From positions 286,999 through 350,998 of the forward strand of contig NZ_JAAAWO010000003.1 of the NCBI RefSeq assembly GCF_010500895.1: a stretch of DNA of 64,000 nt, written 5' to 3'. Numbering within the stretch: position 1 is the first letter of the stretch; every line of letters starts with the position of its first letter. Positions 19,153 through 28,171 of this stretch are shown here, piece by piece. The position numbers and the translations under genes were made by a program. The notes below the pieces were generated by a model that saw nothing but the letters and a program-made list of their open reading frames with translations, was not told the DNA's origin and searched no databases. This stretch comes from Alteromonas genovensis. Lineage in GTDB: Bacteria; Pseudomonadota; Gammaproteobacteria; Enterobacterales; Alteromonadaceae.

Positions 19153-19572
19153 TTACCGCTTCGATTCAACACGCTGCTGCATAAAGCGCATCACATCGCG
19201 CCAAGACACCATACCTACCGGCTGTGACTTTTCATCGACAATGGGAATACAGGATATTTTGTTGCTATTGAATAGCTCAATAGCGGTGAAAATTGATGAT
19301 TCTGGAGACAGAGTAATAACCTCGCGGGTCATTATCTGATGCGCCCTTTTGTCCAGCGTTGCCCTATCGGCCATTCGCTCACTAATAGTATCAACAAATG
19401 GGCTAACGGCCTTCAATAAGTCTCTGTCCGAAATAATACCCTGTAGCTTGTTGTCATGAACAACCACCAAGTGATGAAAGCCCGTTGCGGCAAACAGTTC
19501 GCGCAAAGACTGTAAACTGTCATCCATATAAACGCTCACCACGCGTTTAGACATTATATTTGCAACACTCAT
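19153..19572 (-). CDS. CBS-domain pair protein
   Basis: 139-residue protein made of two CBS motifs (about residues 3-60 and 75-135), with typical VVVHDNKLQGIISDRDLL and PIVDEKSQPVGMVSWRDVMRF strands. Tandem CBS pairs usually bind adenine nucleotides and regulate partner proteins. No catalytic domain is attached, so this is a stand-alone sensor of unknown target. It is transcribed alone, convergent with RND system 2. Confidence 0.88.
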   Translation of the reverse strand: MSVANIMSKRVVSVYMDDSLQSLRELFAATGFHHLVVVHDNKLQGIISDRDLLKAVSPFVDTISERMADRATLDKRAHQIMTREVITLSPESSIFTAIELFNSNKISCIPIVDEKSQPVGMVSWRDVMRFMQQRVESKR

Positions 19573-19902
19573 ACTAAAGGTCTCGTTTTGCTATTGAGTT
19601 AAATTGAAGCTGTAAGATTCGAGGATAAAAAGTGCACCAAATAAAAGCAAGGACAACTGCCGTTGACGCAAAGCCCAACACAATCATCATTTATAAAATA
19701 ATAAAGTAATAAATCGAAAGGATTATGTATAAAAACCCGCTAGCAAGAGCCCGCAATACCCCTTAGACTGCGAACATAAAAATAAAAACGACAGGTAAAC
19801 CGCAGTGTGCGTAAAGCATACTACAACAAAGGCTTTCGTACGTAACTTTACGCTACAGAAAGGCTCATACTTATCATTTTAGCAACAAGGGTTCTCAATT
19901 CA
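19573..19902. other. Intergenic region upstream of asd
   Basis: 330 bp between the divergent CBS gene and asd. It must hold both promoters. I see AT-rich stretches (for example 19685-19705) but no riboswitch-like structure, no leader peptide with repeated amino-acid codons and no repeat. Confidence 0.5.
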
Positions 19903-21072
19903 ATGGCACAACAAAAAGTAGGTTTAGTGGGCTGGCGCGGTATGGTTGGCTCAGTATTAATGCAGCGCATGCAAGAAGAAAACGATTTTGCGCATATTGA
20001 GCCCACCTTTTTTACCACCTCACAAAAGGGCACACCTGCCCCAGTTTTTGGTAGCAATTCCGCAAGTGATGGCACTCACAATGGAAATGGTGTCTTAGAA
20101 GATGCCTTCGATATTGATGCACTTTGTCAGCAAGATATCATTATTACGTGTCAAGGCGGTGATTACACTAAAGCCGTTTACGAAGACTTGCGCGCAACCG
20201 GATGGAATGGCTATTGGATAGATGCAGCGTCTGCACTTCGAATGAATGACGATGCTATTATCGTACTCGACCCGGTTAATATCAGTGAAATTACATCTGG
20301 CATAGACGCTGGCGTTCGCACGTTTGTGGGCGGCAACTGCACCGTCTCATTGATGTTATTAGCACTTGGTGGTCTGTTTGAAAAAGATTTAGTTGAATGG
20401 GCATCGCCGATGACCTATCAAGCTGCATCGGGTTCTGGCGCTAAACACATGCGAGAGCTTATCTCGCAAATGGGCGCTATTTCTGACAATGTAAAAGCTA
20501 GCATTGAAGACCCAGCGACCGCCATTCTTGATATCGACCAGCAAGTGGCAGAGTTTATTCGCAGTGACGATTACCCCAGTGAACAGTTCGGCGTACCGCT
20601 AGCGGGCAGCCTTATTCCTTACATTGACTCTCAGTTACCGTCTGGGCAAAGTCGCGAAGAATGGAAAGCGCAAGCTGAGGCAAATAAAATATTAGGCATT
20701 AGCAACGCTGCGCAAAAGGAAATACCTATCGACGGTATTTGCGTGCGTGTTGGTGCAATGCGTTGTCACAGTCAAGCCATTACCATTAAGCTTAAAAAAG
20801 ACCTTCCTGTAGAGGAAATAGAAACAATTTTGGCATCACACAACGAGTGGGTAAAAGTGGTTCCTAATGATAGAGACGCTACTATGCAGGAGCTTACTCC
20901 CGCCAAAGTAACGGGGACATTAACCATACCTGTTGGTCGAGTTCGCAAACTTGCAATGGGGCCAGAATATATTTCCGCTTTCACCGTAGGCGATCAGCTT
21001 TTATGGGGTGCCGCAGAACCACTTCGCAGAATGCTGCGCATAGTATTGGCTGCATCTGAAAATCAGCTTTAA
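19903..21072 (+). CDS. asd: Aspartate-semialdehyde dehydrogenase
   Basis: NADPH-dependent enzyme that reduces aspartyl phosphate to aspartate semialdehyde, the branch point to lysine/diaminopimelate, threonine and methionine. The N-terminal Rossmann segment is [18 protein letters not shown]. The catalytic cysteine is in GGNCTVSLM (near residue 146), and the second-domain active-site segment is [19 protein letters not shown]. Length, 389 residues, fits the Gram-negative class, which is longer than the Gram-positive form. A strong bidirectional terminator follows, so it appears monocistronic. Confidence 0.97.
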   Translation: MAQQKVGLVGWRGMVGSVLMQRMQEENDFAHIEPTFFTTSQKGTPAPVFGSNSASDGTHNGNGVLEDAFDIDALCQQDIIITCQGGDYTKAVYEDLRATGWNGYWIDAASALRMNDDAIIVLDPVNISEITSGIDAGVRTFVGGNCTVSLMLLALGGLFEKDLVEWASPMTYQAASGSGAKHMRELISQMGAISDNVKASIEDPATAILDIDQQVAEFIRSDDYPSEQFGVPLAGSLIPYIDSQLPSGQSREEWKAQAEANKILGISNAAQKEIPIDGICVRVGAMRCHSQAITIKLKKDLPVEEIETILASHNEWVKVVPNDRDATMQELTPAKVTGTLTIPVGRVRKLAMGPEYISAFTVGDQLLWGAAEPLRRMLRIVLAASENQL

Positions 21073-21162
21073 AAAACGGGCTGTGGCTTTCCTAAATGCG
21101 CGAAAAATTGATGTCGTAACTTGATGTCAAAAGATGCGCAATAACATTTTTGCATTTGTAAT

Positions 21163-21198
21163 AAAAAGCTCCGTTTCTGCAAAGAAACGGAGCTTTTA
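21163..21198. terminator. Bidirectional terminator between asd and the convergent reductase gene
   Basis: AAAAGCTCCGTTTCT (21164-21178) pairs perfectly with AGAAACGGAGCTTTT (21183-21197) around GCAA, with A- and T-runs on either side. Confidence 0.9.
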
Positions 21199-21219
21199 TG
21201 TGAGAATAGCTCGTCCTAT

Positions 21220-22233
21220 TCAGGGCATCAGCTCGCTGGCCGACAAGTGCGGCGACCCCGCTCCGTTTTTTTCAGCTCGCTTAACCAATGACACGATATG
21301 GCTATTCACCGGAGTATGGATATTGAGTATTGCGCCTTTACGCACAACTTCCCCGTTTAGAAAATCGATTTCAGTTGGCCTGTTGAGCTCTAGATCTTCA
21401 TACATGGAAGAGCGTGCTTGAGGGTCTATTTTTAGCGTGGAGGCGGCAACCAACTTAAAGAGGCCGTTTGGGAGTAACAAAATATACGGCATAAGAGAGG
21501 GTATAACCTTACCCAATCGCGCTGGCGTAATCCCTTTAGCTTTAAGCACAGCCAACGCCTCTTTTTGTACTGCTGCGACTACTTTTCGATAATCTCTATT
21601 ACCTAGCTGTTGCTGAAGTGGAATACCAGAGAGTGCATTAACCGCATTATTAAGGTTAATAATTAACTTACCATACTGGACGCTAGTCAAATCATTATAA
21701 ACATCAACGGGCAGTGTTGCATTGTGTAGCTGCGTGAGGAGTGCCTGGCAAACATTATCTTTATTTTCTATTGCTAAGCTGCCTTGAGTGCCACAATGAA
21801 AATGCCCTTCACCTTGATAAAAAATATTAAACGGAACCATCCCCTTCAATACTGTTTGTTGCAGTGAGGCTTGAAGCAACTCGCCATTGCCAACGCCGTT
21901 TTGAAAACTCACCACTACCGCATTTGGGGAGGCATATTGCTTTATCAATGCCGCTGCACTCTCTGTGTCTAAGCTTTTAACGCACAGTAATATGAAGTCG
22001 GCTGCAGCAAGTACATCGTTATCTGTAGTGAAATGAATTTCACTGCCACTCACCGTGCTATTTCGATGTTCCCAATCGGTTAATCGCAACCCGTGCTGCG
22101 CAATATCGTGTTGTAAGCGGGCTCTTCCCACCAGACTTACATTGGCCCCAGCGGCAATTAGACACCCACCAATGTAGCACCCCACGCTGCCTGCGCCGAG
22201 TATGACTATTTTTGTAGTTTTATTATTTGTCAT
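21220..22233 (-). CDS. 2-dehydropantoate 2-reductase (ketopantoate reductase) family protein
   Basis: The N-terminal NADPH-binding fold is visible as ILGAGSVGCYIGGCLIAAGANVSLVGR. The PanE/ApbA signature follows: LCVKSLDT and the substrate-binding VVSFQNGVGNGELL, then YGKLIINLNNAVNALSG in the C-terminal domain, with the conserved Lys and Asn. Length is about 337 residues. This fold reduces ketopantoate to pantoate in coenzyme A synthesis, but many paralogues exist, so I do not assign panE. I chose the ATG at 22233; a TTG three codons upstream is less likely. Confidence 0.8.
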   Translation of the reverse strand: MTNNKTTKIVILGAGSVGCYIGGCLIAAGANVSLVGRARLQHDIAQHGLRLTDWEHRNSTVSGSEIHFTTDNDVLAAADFILLCVKSLDTESAAALIKQYASPNAVVVSFQNGVGNGELLQASLQQTVLKGMVPFNIFYQGEGHFHCGTQGSLAIENKDNVCQALLTQLHNATLPVDVYNDLTSVQYGKLIINLNNAVNALSGIPLQQQLGNRDYRKVVAAVQKEALAVLKAKGITPARLGKVIPSLMPYILLLPNGLFKLVAASTLKIDPQARSSMYEDLELNRPTEIDFLNGEVVRKGAILNIHTPVNSHIVSLVKRAEKNGAGSPHLSASELMP

Positions 22234-22485
22234 TAGTTTCAAATCCAGTAGAGCATTAATTGGTTGGCGCTACGTAATCGACATTTTTTGTTAGCCTGCT
22301 ACGACCTACTAATAAGACGAGCTATTAACTTCAATCATCTAAAACATCTTATTTATCGGCCTAACCATGGATGCAGTCGCATATCCCACCCTTATTGTTC
22401 TGCAATATAAATCAGCAGTATGCCAACACATTAGATAGTTAGGTTGCTCTTAATCCATCAAAAAGTAAACACGCCAGTTGCCTGT

Positions 22486-22773
22486 TTATATGTTTGCTCT
22501 CCTTTGCAACCGACGAATGAATGAGCGCATTTTTTTGAGCGTAAAGTAAAAGAAAGCGAAACAAACAAAGTCGAAAAAAATGTACTTATACTTTGAAAGA
22601 GAAGAGGCATTTAACGCTAAGTCTGCCTCACCAATAAAAGACATAGGGTTAATAGAAAACGGAAGGTTTAAATAACTAAGAACACTGTATTGAAGAAGTT
22701 TACTGCATAGTGTTATGCCAAGAAGAAGAACGACTCCATCGAAAATTTTGTGAGCGAAAGATATGTTTTTCAT
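22486..22773 (-). CDS. Small two-helix membrane protein of unknown function
   Basis: 95 residues with two hydrophobic segments (about residues 10-35 and 65-80) and a strongly basic C-terminus, KKMRSFIRRLQRR. AGGG lies seven bases before the ATG, which supports a real gene. Nothing in it is recognised. It stands alone between the reductase gene and selO; the DNA on both sides (22234-22485 and 22774-23087) shows no other gene. Confidence 0.5.
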   Translation of the reverse strand: MKNISFAHKIFDGVVLLLGITLCSKLLQYSVLSYLNLPFSINPMSFIGEADLALNASSLSKYKYIFFDFVCFAFFYFTLKKMRSFIRRLQRRANI

Positions 22774-23087
22774 AGCGCAGCCCTAAAATGTATAAATCTG
22801 TGCCAGAAATAGCGACAAATGAAACACGTTATTGTGATGCGTATAAGCTTAGTGCAAACGGCTGTTGATAAACTACTGTACCCCAGCCCTAAATTAGCAC
22901 CGTTAGAAAGTATCCCTAATTATTACCGTTAAATGATGCTTTTATTGCAGAAGATATTTACCCATTGCACCTTCAGATATCTACTCACGTATGGAGTACC
23001 GCGAGTTGTATTTTGCACTACAGATGTGTCTTTCAATACATTTGTAGTAGCATGTCGCTCTAGTCAAATGGTTTTAAAGAGGCGCCA
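22774..23087. other. Intergenic region upstream of selO
   Basis: 314 bp between two divergent genes. It holds the selO ribosome binding site (AGAGG about 7 nt before the ATG) and presumably both promoters. I see no repeat, structured RNA or convincing small gene. Confidence 0.5.
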
Positions 23088-24827
23088 ATGTCAGATGATC
23101 AACAAAATAAAACTCAACAACCCATTCAAACAGTAAGCGACCTTGCAAAACACCTTGATTACTCGTTTCTCAACAGCCTTGTTATGGACCCAGATGCCAG
23201 AGTCGATGGCAGTGAGCACAATCCAAGACAAGTTTTCTCAGGCCATTACGTACCGGTAACGCCTACCCCAATAGCTAACCCGAAGTATGTCGCTCATAGT
23301 CACACCTTCTTTAAGGAATTGGGGTTTGATAATAGCCTGGCTCACACGCCTGAATTTATGCGCTTATTTTCTGGTGATATGTCTTCCCTCCCCTCTGATA
23401 TAAAACCACATGGGTGGGCTACCGGCTATGCACTGTCAATCTACGGCACTGAATATATTCAGCAGTGTCCATTTTCAACAGGCAATGGGTATGGAGATGG
23501 GCGAGCCCTTTCTATATTGGAGACAGTGACTAACAAAAAGCGCTATGAAATGCAGTTAAAGGGCGCAGGCAGAACACCATATTGCCGAGGTGCCGACGGC
23601 AGGGCTGTGTTGCGCTCCAGTGTGAGAGAGTTTTTAGTACAAGAGCATATGCACGCACTAGGCATTCCTACGTCTCGTTCCCTCAGCTTATTTATGTCTC
23701 AGTCGGAAACGGTGGACAGACCTTGGTATTTGGAGGGGTCGAACTCCCAAGACCCCGAAGTGATGGTGCCAAATCTCGTGGCCATATCAACCCGCGTTGC
23801 CCCCTCATTTATAAGAGTAGGTCAATTGGAGCTTTTCGGAAGAAGGGCAAGAAGCAATCAACACCCTTCGTCTTTGCAGGAGCTTAAACTGCTGGTTGAG
23901 CACTTAATTGAGCGTGAGTATAAGAATGATATTGATACTAACCAGCCATTTGAAGCTCAGCTAGTCGCCCTTGCTACTGCGTTTCGAGACAGACTCACAT
24001 CGCTCGTGGCGCACTGGGTTCGAGTAGGCTATTGCCAAGGTAATTTCAACAGCGACAATTGCGCGGCGGGAGGTTATACACTGGATTACGGACCATTTGG
24101 GTTTTGTGAACTGTTCGACCCAGCTTACCAACCATGGACGGGTGGAGGTCGCCACTTCTCATTCCTTAATCAGCCCGTAGCAGCAGAAAAGAACTTCGGC
24201 ATGTTTTGTCGTGCAATTGAGCCATTGCTTACCGACACGCCACAGGAACTAGAGGCACTGCGCAATATAAACGAAAACTTCGCCTCGGTTATGCAGCAAA
24301 AAATGAACACCATGTGGGCAGCAAAACTGGGGCTTGCTGCTTATGATAATGAACTACTGCTTCAACTTTTACACTTAATGATGCGCACGGGTGCAGACTT
24401 TAACCACTTTTTCAGAGAACTATCTCACCTTCCTAGTGATGTTGAAGCGCTGACGACGAGTTTTTACGCACCACTAAAAGAGGATATGGTTGCTCAGTGG
24501 AATAAGTGGATTCAAAATTGGCGAGCACAGCTAGAAAAATCAGGTGAAAAGTCATCTGAAGAGACAGGGAAAGAGTCAGATAATGTTGACGAATGCGCGA
24601 GAAGAATGAAGCTTACTAACCCTAAATTTACGTGGCGTGAATGGTTCGTGGTGCCAGCGTATAAAGACGCAGAAGGGGGTAACTTCGAACGCATTCACGC
24701 TTTGCAAGACATGCTTACCAAGCCATACGATGAACGGTCAGAACATGAGCAAAGCCAGTATTACCGGTTGCGCCCAAGAGAATTTTTTGGCGCGGGTGGC
24801 ATTTCTCACTATAGTTGTTCTTCTTAA
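23088..24827 (+). CDS. selO: Protein adenylyltransferase SelO (YdiU family)
   Basis: Pseudokinase-fold enzyme that transfers AMP from ATP to protein Ser/Thr/Tyr residues in the redox response. Family signatures are clear: FSGHYVPVTPTPIANPKYVA near the N-terminus, QLKGAGRTPYCRGADGRAVLRSSVREFL (nucleotide and metal region, about residues 155-183), RVAPSFIRVGQLELF, and GNFNSDNCAAGGYTLDYGPFGFCELFDP (about 320-347), which holds the catalytic Asp/Asn pair. The protein ends in Cys-Ser-Ser, the cysteine occupying the position of selenocysteine in animal SelO. At 579 residues it is longer than the E. coli form, partly because of a charged insert near residues 480-500. Confidence 0.95.
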   Translation: MSDDQQNKTQQPIQTVSDLAKHLDYSFLNSLVMDPDARVDGSEHNPRQVFSGHYVPVTPTPIANPKYVAHSHTFFKELGFDNSLAHTPEFMRLFSGDMSSLPSDIKPHGWATGYALSIYGTEYIQQCPFSTGNGYGDGRALSILETVTNKKRYEMQLKGAGRTPYCRGADGRAVLRSSVREFLVQEHMHALGIPTSRSLSLFMSQSETVDRPWYLEGSNSQDPEVMVPNLVAISTRVAPSFIRVGQLELFGRRARSNQHPSSLQELKLLVEHLIEREYKNDIDTNQPFEAQLVALATAFRDRLTSLVAHWVRVGYCQGNFNSDNCAAGGYTLDYGPFGFCELFDPAYQPWTGGGRHFSFLNQPVAAEKNFGMFCRAIEPLLTDTPQELEALRNINENFASVMQQKMNTMWAAKLGLAAYDNELLLQLLHLMMRTGADFNHFFRELSHLPSDVEALTTSFYAPLKEDMVAQWNKWIQNWRAQLEKSGEKSSEETGKESDNVDECARRMKLTNPKFTWREWFVVPAYKDAEGGNFERIHALQDMLTKPYDERSEHEQSQYYRLRPREFFGAGGISHYSCSS

Positions 24828-24898
24828 CACCGCGCAGCACACATAGCACCCAGAGCGAATACAAGTTACTTCAAAATGCTGTTTATATCTAAATTAAG

Positions 24899-24920
24899 GC
24901 GCTGTCATCTCAGACAGCGC
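24899..24920. terminator. Hairpin between convergent selO and glutaredoxin-like genes
   Basis: GCGCTGTC (24899-24906) pairs with GACAGCGC (24913-24920) around ATCTCA. The flanking T-runs are weak, so it may be a shared weak terminator. Confidence 0.5.
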
Positions 24921-24934
24921 AATCAGTTTCATCG

Positions 24935-25315
24935 TTATTTTGCTTCGACAAAACGCTCTTCTAAGTAACCAATAATTGCTTTAGAGTCATACATCCATTC
25001 AACGCCTTTTTCGTTTTCGATGCGAAGGCATGGCGTTTGAATTTTTCCGCCGCCCTGTAACAACTCTTCTCTATAGGGCGAACCCTCTGATACGTTTCGC
25101 TTTTGAATGGGTACATTGTATTTATACATTGCTCTTCGCGTTTTGATACAGAAAGGACAACCAAAGAATTGGTACAACGCTAATTTCTGACTTTCTTCAG
25201 CCACTTGCACTTGCTTTTCTGGCGAACGCTTTAGTTTTGTGCCGCGGGTAATAACATCGAAAAACGCGATGATGGCACCGAGTAAGTTGCGAATAAGGTT
25301 TATAAAGAGTTTCAT
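24935..25315 (-). CDS. Glutaredoxin / GST N-terminal domain-like thioredoxin-fold protein
   Basis: 126 residues. An amphipathic or hydrophobic N-terminal segment (residues 1-25) precedes a glutaredoxin fold. The redox site is GCPFC (about residues 52-56), followed by KTRRAMYKYNVPIQKRNVSEG, the cis-proline in QTPCLRIE and a C-terminal helix with YDSKAIIGYLEERF. It probably acts as a membrane-associated dithiol glutaredoxin. Partners are unknown. It is transcribed alone, convergent with selO. Confidence 0.8.
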   Translation of the reverse strand: MKLFINLIRNLLGAIIAFFDVITRGTKLKRSPEKQVQVAEESQKLALYQFFGCPFCIKTRRAMYKYNVPIQKRNVSEGSPYREELLQGGGKIQTPCLRIENEKGVEWMYDSKAIIGYLEERFVEAK

Positions 25316-25596
25316 TTTACAGCTCTACTAACGAATGATGAAAAGACGGCGTGATTGTACTACTTAGTGTCACCTGTTGATAATTAAGATCGGGAAATTT
25401 ATTGATGTGCGCAATGCTAGCGTTCGTATTCTTAAAAAAGTTTTTAATTCTTCTATATCCATACGCTGAGCGTGATACATAGAAAAACGAGACGCCCTTA
25501 CCTCATTCATAGCCCTTTGATGAGCAAACAGCATATGCAGAGGAAAACTTGTGCTAATGTGTAACATTAGGGCGTGATATTTATACAAAAAGAGAA

Positions 25597-26034
25597 ATGA
25601 TGAAAAAGCTGTATTTATTACTTTGTTCTTTAGCGCTTGTAGGCTGCTCTATTACCCCGCCTGAGCTGGGTATAAGCGGTGAATCGCTTAAAGACTGCCC
25701 TGCTACTCCTAACTGCATTAGCAGCATAAACAATGGCTCTGGGGATATGGCACCAATTATATTCAACGGTTCAAAGGCAAACGCAAAGGAAAAATTGCTT
25801 AGTATAATACGTTCACTACCTCGAACTACCGTAGTTGAAAAACGAGATAATTACTTGAGAGTAGAGTTCAGGTCGCAATTATTTGGCTTTGTTGATGATG
25901 TTGAGTTTTTACTATCTCAAACACAAAGTAATAAAACGAAAATTGACTTTAGGTCGGCATCACGGCTCGGGTTGTCCGACCTAGGTGTAAATAAAGCGCG
26001 AATGAAAAAAGTTACTGCGTTGTTTGCCAAGTAA
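25597..26034 (+). CDS. DUF1499 domain lipoprotein
   Basis: 145 residues with a lipoprotein signal peptide (lipobox LVGC, cysteine near residue 17). The body matches the DUF1499 pattern: an N-terminal CPATPNCIS motif, then LRSLPRTTVVEKRDNYLRVEFRSQLFGFVDDVEFLL and RSASRLGLSDLGVNKARMKKV. Proteins of this family are envelope-associated and have no established activity. AGAGAAATG gives a weak ribosome binding site; the second ATG at 25600 could also be used. It is convergent with nei. Confidence 0.8.
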   Translation: MMKKLYLLLCSLALVGCSITPPELGISGESLKDCPATPNCISSINNGSGDMAPIIFNGSKANAKEKLLSIIRSLPRTTVVEKRDNYLRVEFRSQLFGFVDDVEFLLSQTQSNKTKIDFRSASRLGLSDLGVNKARMKKVTALFAK

Positions 26035-26068
26035 TACCTTTTCCGGTTTTTAGGATAAGGTAATTCAA

Positions 26069-26893
26069 CTAGACTAATGGCTGACAGCTTTCACACCAAT
26101 ATATCCGGCGCCCATTCCGCTGCCCTTTAATTATTGGTGTAACACATTCTCTACAAGGAAGTTCCTCGCGATTGAACACCATAAACCGAACGCTTTCATA
26201 GCTTCCCTTGGTTTTTGCAAGCGCAGTGGCAATACTCGTTGGCACTGTATGCCCTCGTGTTTTATACGCTCGCTTACCTACCGCTATCGTTTGTCTGGCA
26301 AGGGCCTCTATTTGCTCTGAGTTTAACTGCTTAGGTTTGTAGTCAGGATGCACGCCTGCGGCAAACAGTATTTCACTTCGCAAATAGTTACCAATACCCG
26401 CTACAAAATGCTGGTCGAGATACAGCGCGCTTAAACTGCGATTGCAGAAACGCGCTGAAAGAAGTCGTTTACTGAGGGTTTGCCACTTTAAATTCTTCTG
26501 CAGTATGTCTGGACCAATCTTTGTCAAAAATGGATGGGCGAGAAGCTCTTCAGGCTGATAAATACCAATATCTGACGCACTATAAAGCAATGCGCTCTTT
26601 TCCTTGGTGTGAAGCGCTAATCGAAGAGAACGCTTGGTAGCGGGTAACTCGCCTCTTTTTGCTGTCATCCAAACGCCATAAAGTTGATTATGAGAGTAAA
26701 CCGAAAGCTGATTATCGAAATGAATAAGCATGGCCTTTCCTCTCGTCTCAACTTGCTCAACCCGTCGGCCTTTAAGCTTGGCAGCGCCTTGAGTTAGGTG
26801 AGGCAAACCAACTTCTATATCTTCTATCTGCTGACCTTCAATAACCTTAGCAATTTTATCCGCAGCAAGACGAATTTCAGGACCCTCTGGCAT
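26069..26893 (-). CDS. nei: Endonuclease VIII (DNA glycosylase/AP lyase)
   Basis: Base-excision repair glycosylase of the Fpg/Nei family, 274 residues. The mature N-terminus PEGPEIR supplies the catalytic proline and glutamate. The helix-two-turn-helix region has QHFVAGIGNYLRSEILF. A C-terminal zinc finger has four cysteines (CREC near residue 249 and CESC near 269). The Leu/Ile-rich start and RPEGPEIR-type motif favour Nei over MutM (PELPEVE). It removes oxidised pyrimidines and nicks the strand. It lies just left of the island, the first host gene on that side. Confidence 0.93.
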   Translation of the reverse strand: MPEGPEIRLAADKIAKVIEGQQIEDIEVGLPHLTQGAAKLKGRRVEQVETRGKAMLIHFDNQLSVYSHNQLYGVWMTAKRGELPATKRSLRLALHTKEKSALLYSASDIGIYQPEELLAHPFLTKIGPDILQKNLKWQTLSKRLLSARFCNRSLSALYLDQHFVAGIGNYLRSEILFAAGVHPDYKPKQLNSEQIEALARQTIAVGKRAYKTRGHTVPTSIATALAKTKGSYESVRFMVFNREELPCRECVTPIIKGQRNGRRIYWCESCQPLV

Positions 26894-27010
26894 TTCACTA
26901 AACCCTTATGCGGATAACAATAAAACTAATAATACTAGGAATTTACGTTTGAAATCTGTGAAGGGATTTTAATTTTTTTGGTAGTTTATAAACCAAAGTT
27001 ATTCAGACAC

Positions 27011-27049
27011 AAAAAAGCCCCGTTCTTTTCAAAGAAACGGGGCTTTTTT
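27011..27049. terminator. Strong terminator, probably the original tRNA-Ser terminator
   Basis: AAAAAAGCCCCGTT (27011-27024) pairs with AACGGGGCTTTTTT (27036-27049). It lies immediately beyond the left copy of the tRNA 3' end. Read on the minus strand it is where transcription of tRNA-Ser should stop, so before integration it would have followed the tRNA directly. Confidence 0.8.
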
Positions 27050-27054
27050 GTTTA

Positions 27055-27084
27055 TTTGGCGGAGAGAGAGGGATTCGAACCCTC
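27055..27084 (-). repeat. Left attachment repeat (displaced 3' end of tRNA-Ser)
   Basis: 30 bp identical to 61587-61616, covering the T-arm half, acceptor 3' strand and CCA (TGG at 27057-27059 on the plus strand) of tRNA-Ser. The sequence to the right (from 27085) no longer matches the tRNA, so this is a fragment, not a gene. It marks the left junction of the island. Confidence 0.9.
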
Positions 27085-27165
27085 CCCCCTTTAAGTAAGC
27101 AATTGATTTTAAAAAATAAAGTGATGATAAATATGGGTATTATTTAATAGTTTTTTGCTCTCTCT

Positions 27166-27183
27166 GATCCCAAATTGATCCCA
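27166..27183. promoter_or_regulatory. Left copy of an 18-bp island-end motif (candidate recombinase arm site)
   Basis: GATCCCAAATTGATCCCA, itself two GATCCCA units in tandem. It differs by one base from 61527-61544 and lies in the same orientation, 82 bp inside the left repeat. A paired copy inside each end suggests arm-type binding sites for the integrase or excisionase. Confidence 0.6.
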
Positions 27184-27924
27184 TCATTTAGGTAGGTTGA
27201 AGCTTGGCTTCTTCTTCACTACTTTCCTAGCGCAACAAAGTAAACTAAAGAAAAACATTAGTAATATACTAGGTTCTGATACATTTACGATATTTGAGTT
27301 CTGAGCTTTCTCCCTAACTAAAGCGACACCAAGGGTTCTAGTGTGTACATTCATGTTACCAGTTAAATGGGAAACATATATTTCACTCGCATAAGGACGA
27401 TTGAATGTTGTGCTAAAAAAGTCTCCTTGTACCAGAACTCTGTTGGGTGCCTGTACTGTTGAGGTATTTTCACCAAACTGTGCGTAGGAATAAGATAAAG
27501 GATCTACACCCGTAGTATTGGCAGATAAGGTGTAGGTATTTCCGAATAATGTCGTAAATTGTGTAAATGGATCTTCACTTAAATTGTCACCTCGTACATA
27601 AGGTCCCTTTTTATCTTGAAAGGTGCGGTAATCAGTATCAATCTCTAGTCCAAAATTAAATGTATTAAGTAAACCAGCGACTTGTTCATTATTTGCTAAT
27701 TTCCAGCCACCACCATCGTAACTTTGAGCTATTCCCGAAAGAGCCTGGTTTGGAGATAAGTTAATAGTTTTTGACCACTGCAACCACTCCAAGTTATCAC
27801 TAGAAGAGATAACTCCTTTGTCAGTATCTAGCGAATAACCATTAATCGAAATAATACTCGCGCTACTAGGTGCGTGAACACTAAAAAACAAAAAAGTAAT
27901 TAAATAATATGGTCTTAACGACAT
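27184..27924 (-). CDS. Secreted protein with PEP-CTERM-like C-terminus
   Basis: 246 residues. A signal peptide (about residues 1-22) precedes a Ser/Thr/Asn-rich domain with the pattern GYSLDTDKGVISSSDNLEWLQWS, resembling exported proteins that mention a date or event-like DUF1566-type fold, but I make no firm family call. The C-terminus has a VSEPS motif, a hydrophobic helix and a basic tail (CCARKVVKKK), the arrangement of PEP-CTERM sorting signals. No exosortase gene is in the window. It is the last cargo gene before the left end; its stop codon abuts the 18-bp end motif. Confidence 0.65.
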   Translation of the reverse strand: MSLRPYYLITFLFFSVHAPSSASIISINGYSLDTDKGVISSSDNLEWLQWSKTINLSPNQALSGIAQSYDGGGWKLANNEQVAGLLNTFNFGLEIDTDYRTFQDKKGPYVRGDNLSEDPFTQFTTLFGNTYTLSANTTGVDPLSYSYAQFGENTSTVQAPNRVLVQGDFFSTTFNRPYASEIYVSHLTGNMNVHTRTLGVALVREKAQNSNIVNVSEPSILLMFFFSLLCCARKVVKKKPSFNLPK

Positions 27925-28171
27925 ACAACATCCATGTAAAAAATTAATTTGTCGTGAAGACTAAATCACTTAAGTAGCATTTACAATATACCGTTGACGT
28001 CGAATCAATCGAAATCATAAAAAATAGTCAGCAGTTTGAAAATCTTTTTAAGTTAAAAAATTAAGACTCGAAATTTTCTACAAAATTCGAAACTACACTT
28101 AACAAATTAGTACAATTATCATCCAAATTACCAAGTGAAATATTCTGTAAAAACCTTATTAGTGATGGCTA

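Noticed and set aside
25370..25588. 72-residue minus-strand reading frame between the glutaredoxin and DUF1499 genes.
   Set aside because: No ribosome binding site, no similarity to a known family and it lies in a divergent promoter region.
27055..27084. A second tRNA-Ser pseudogene.
   Set aside because: Only the last 28 or so bases of the tRNA are present and the flanking sequence does not continue the tRNA; it is an attachment repeat.
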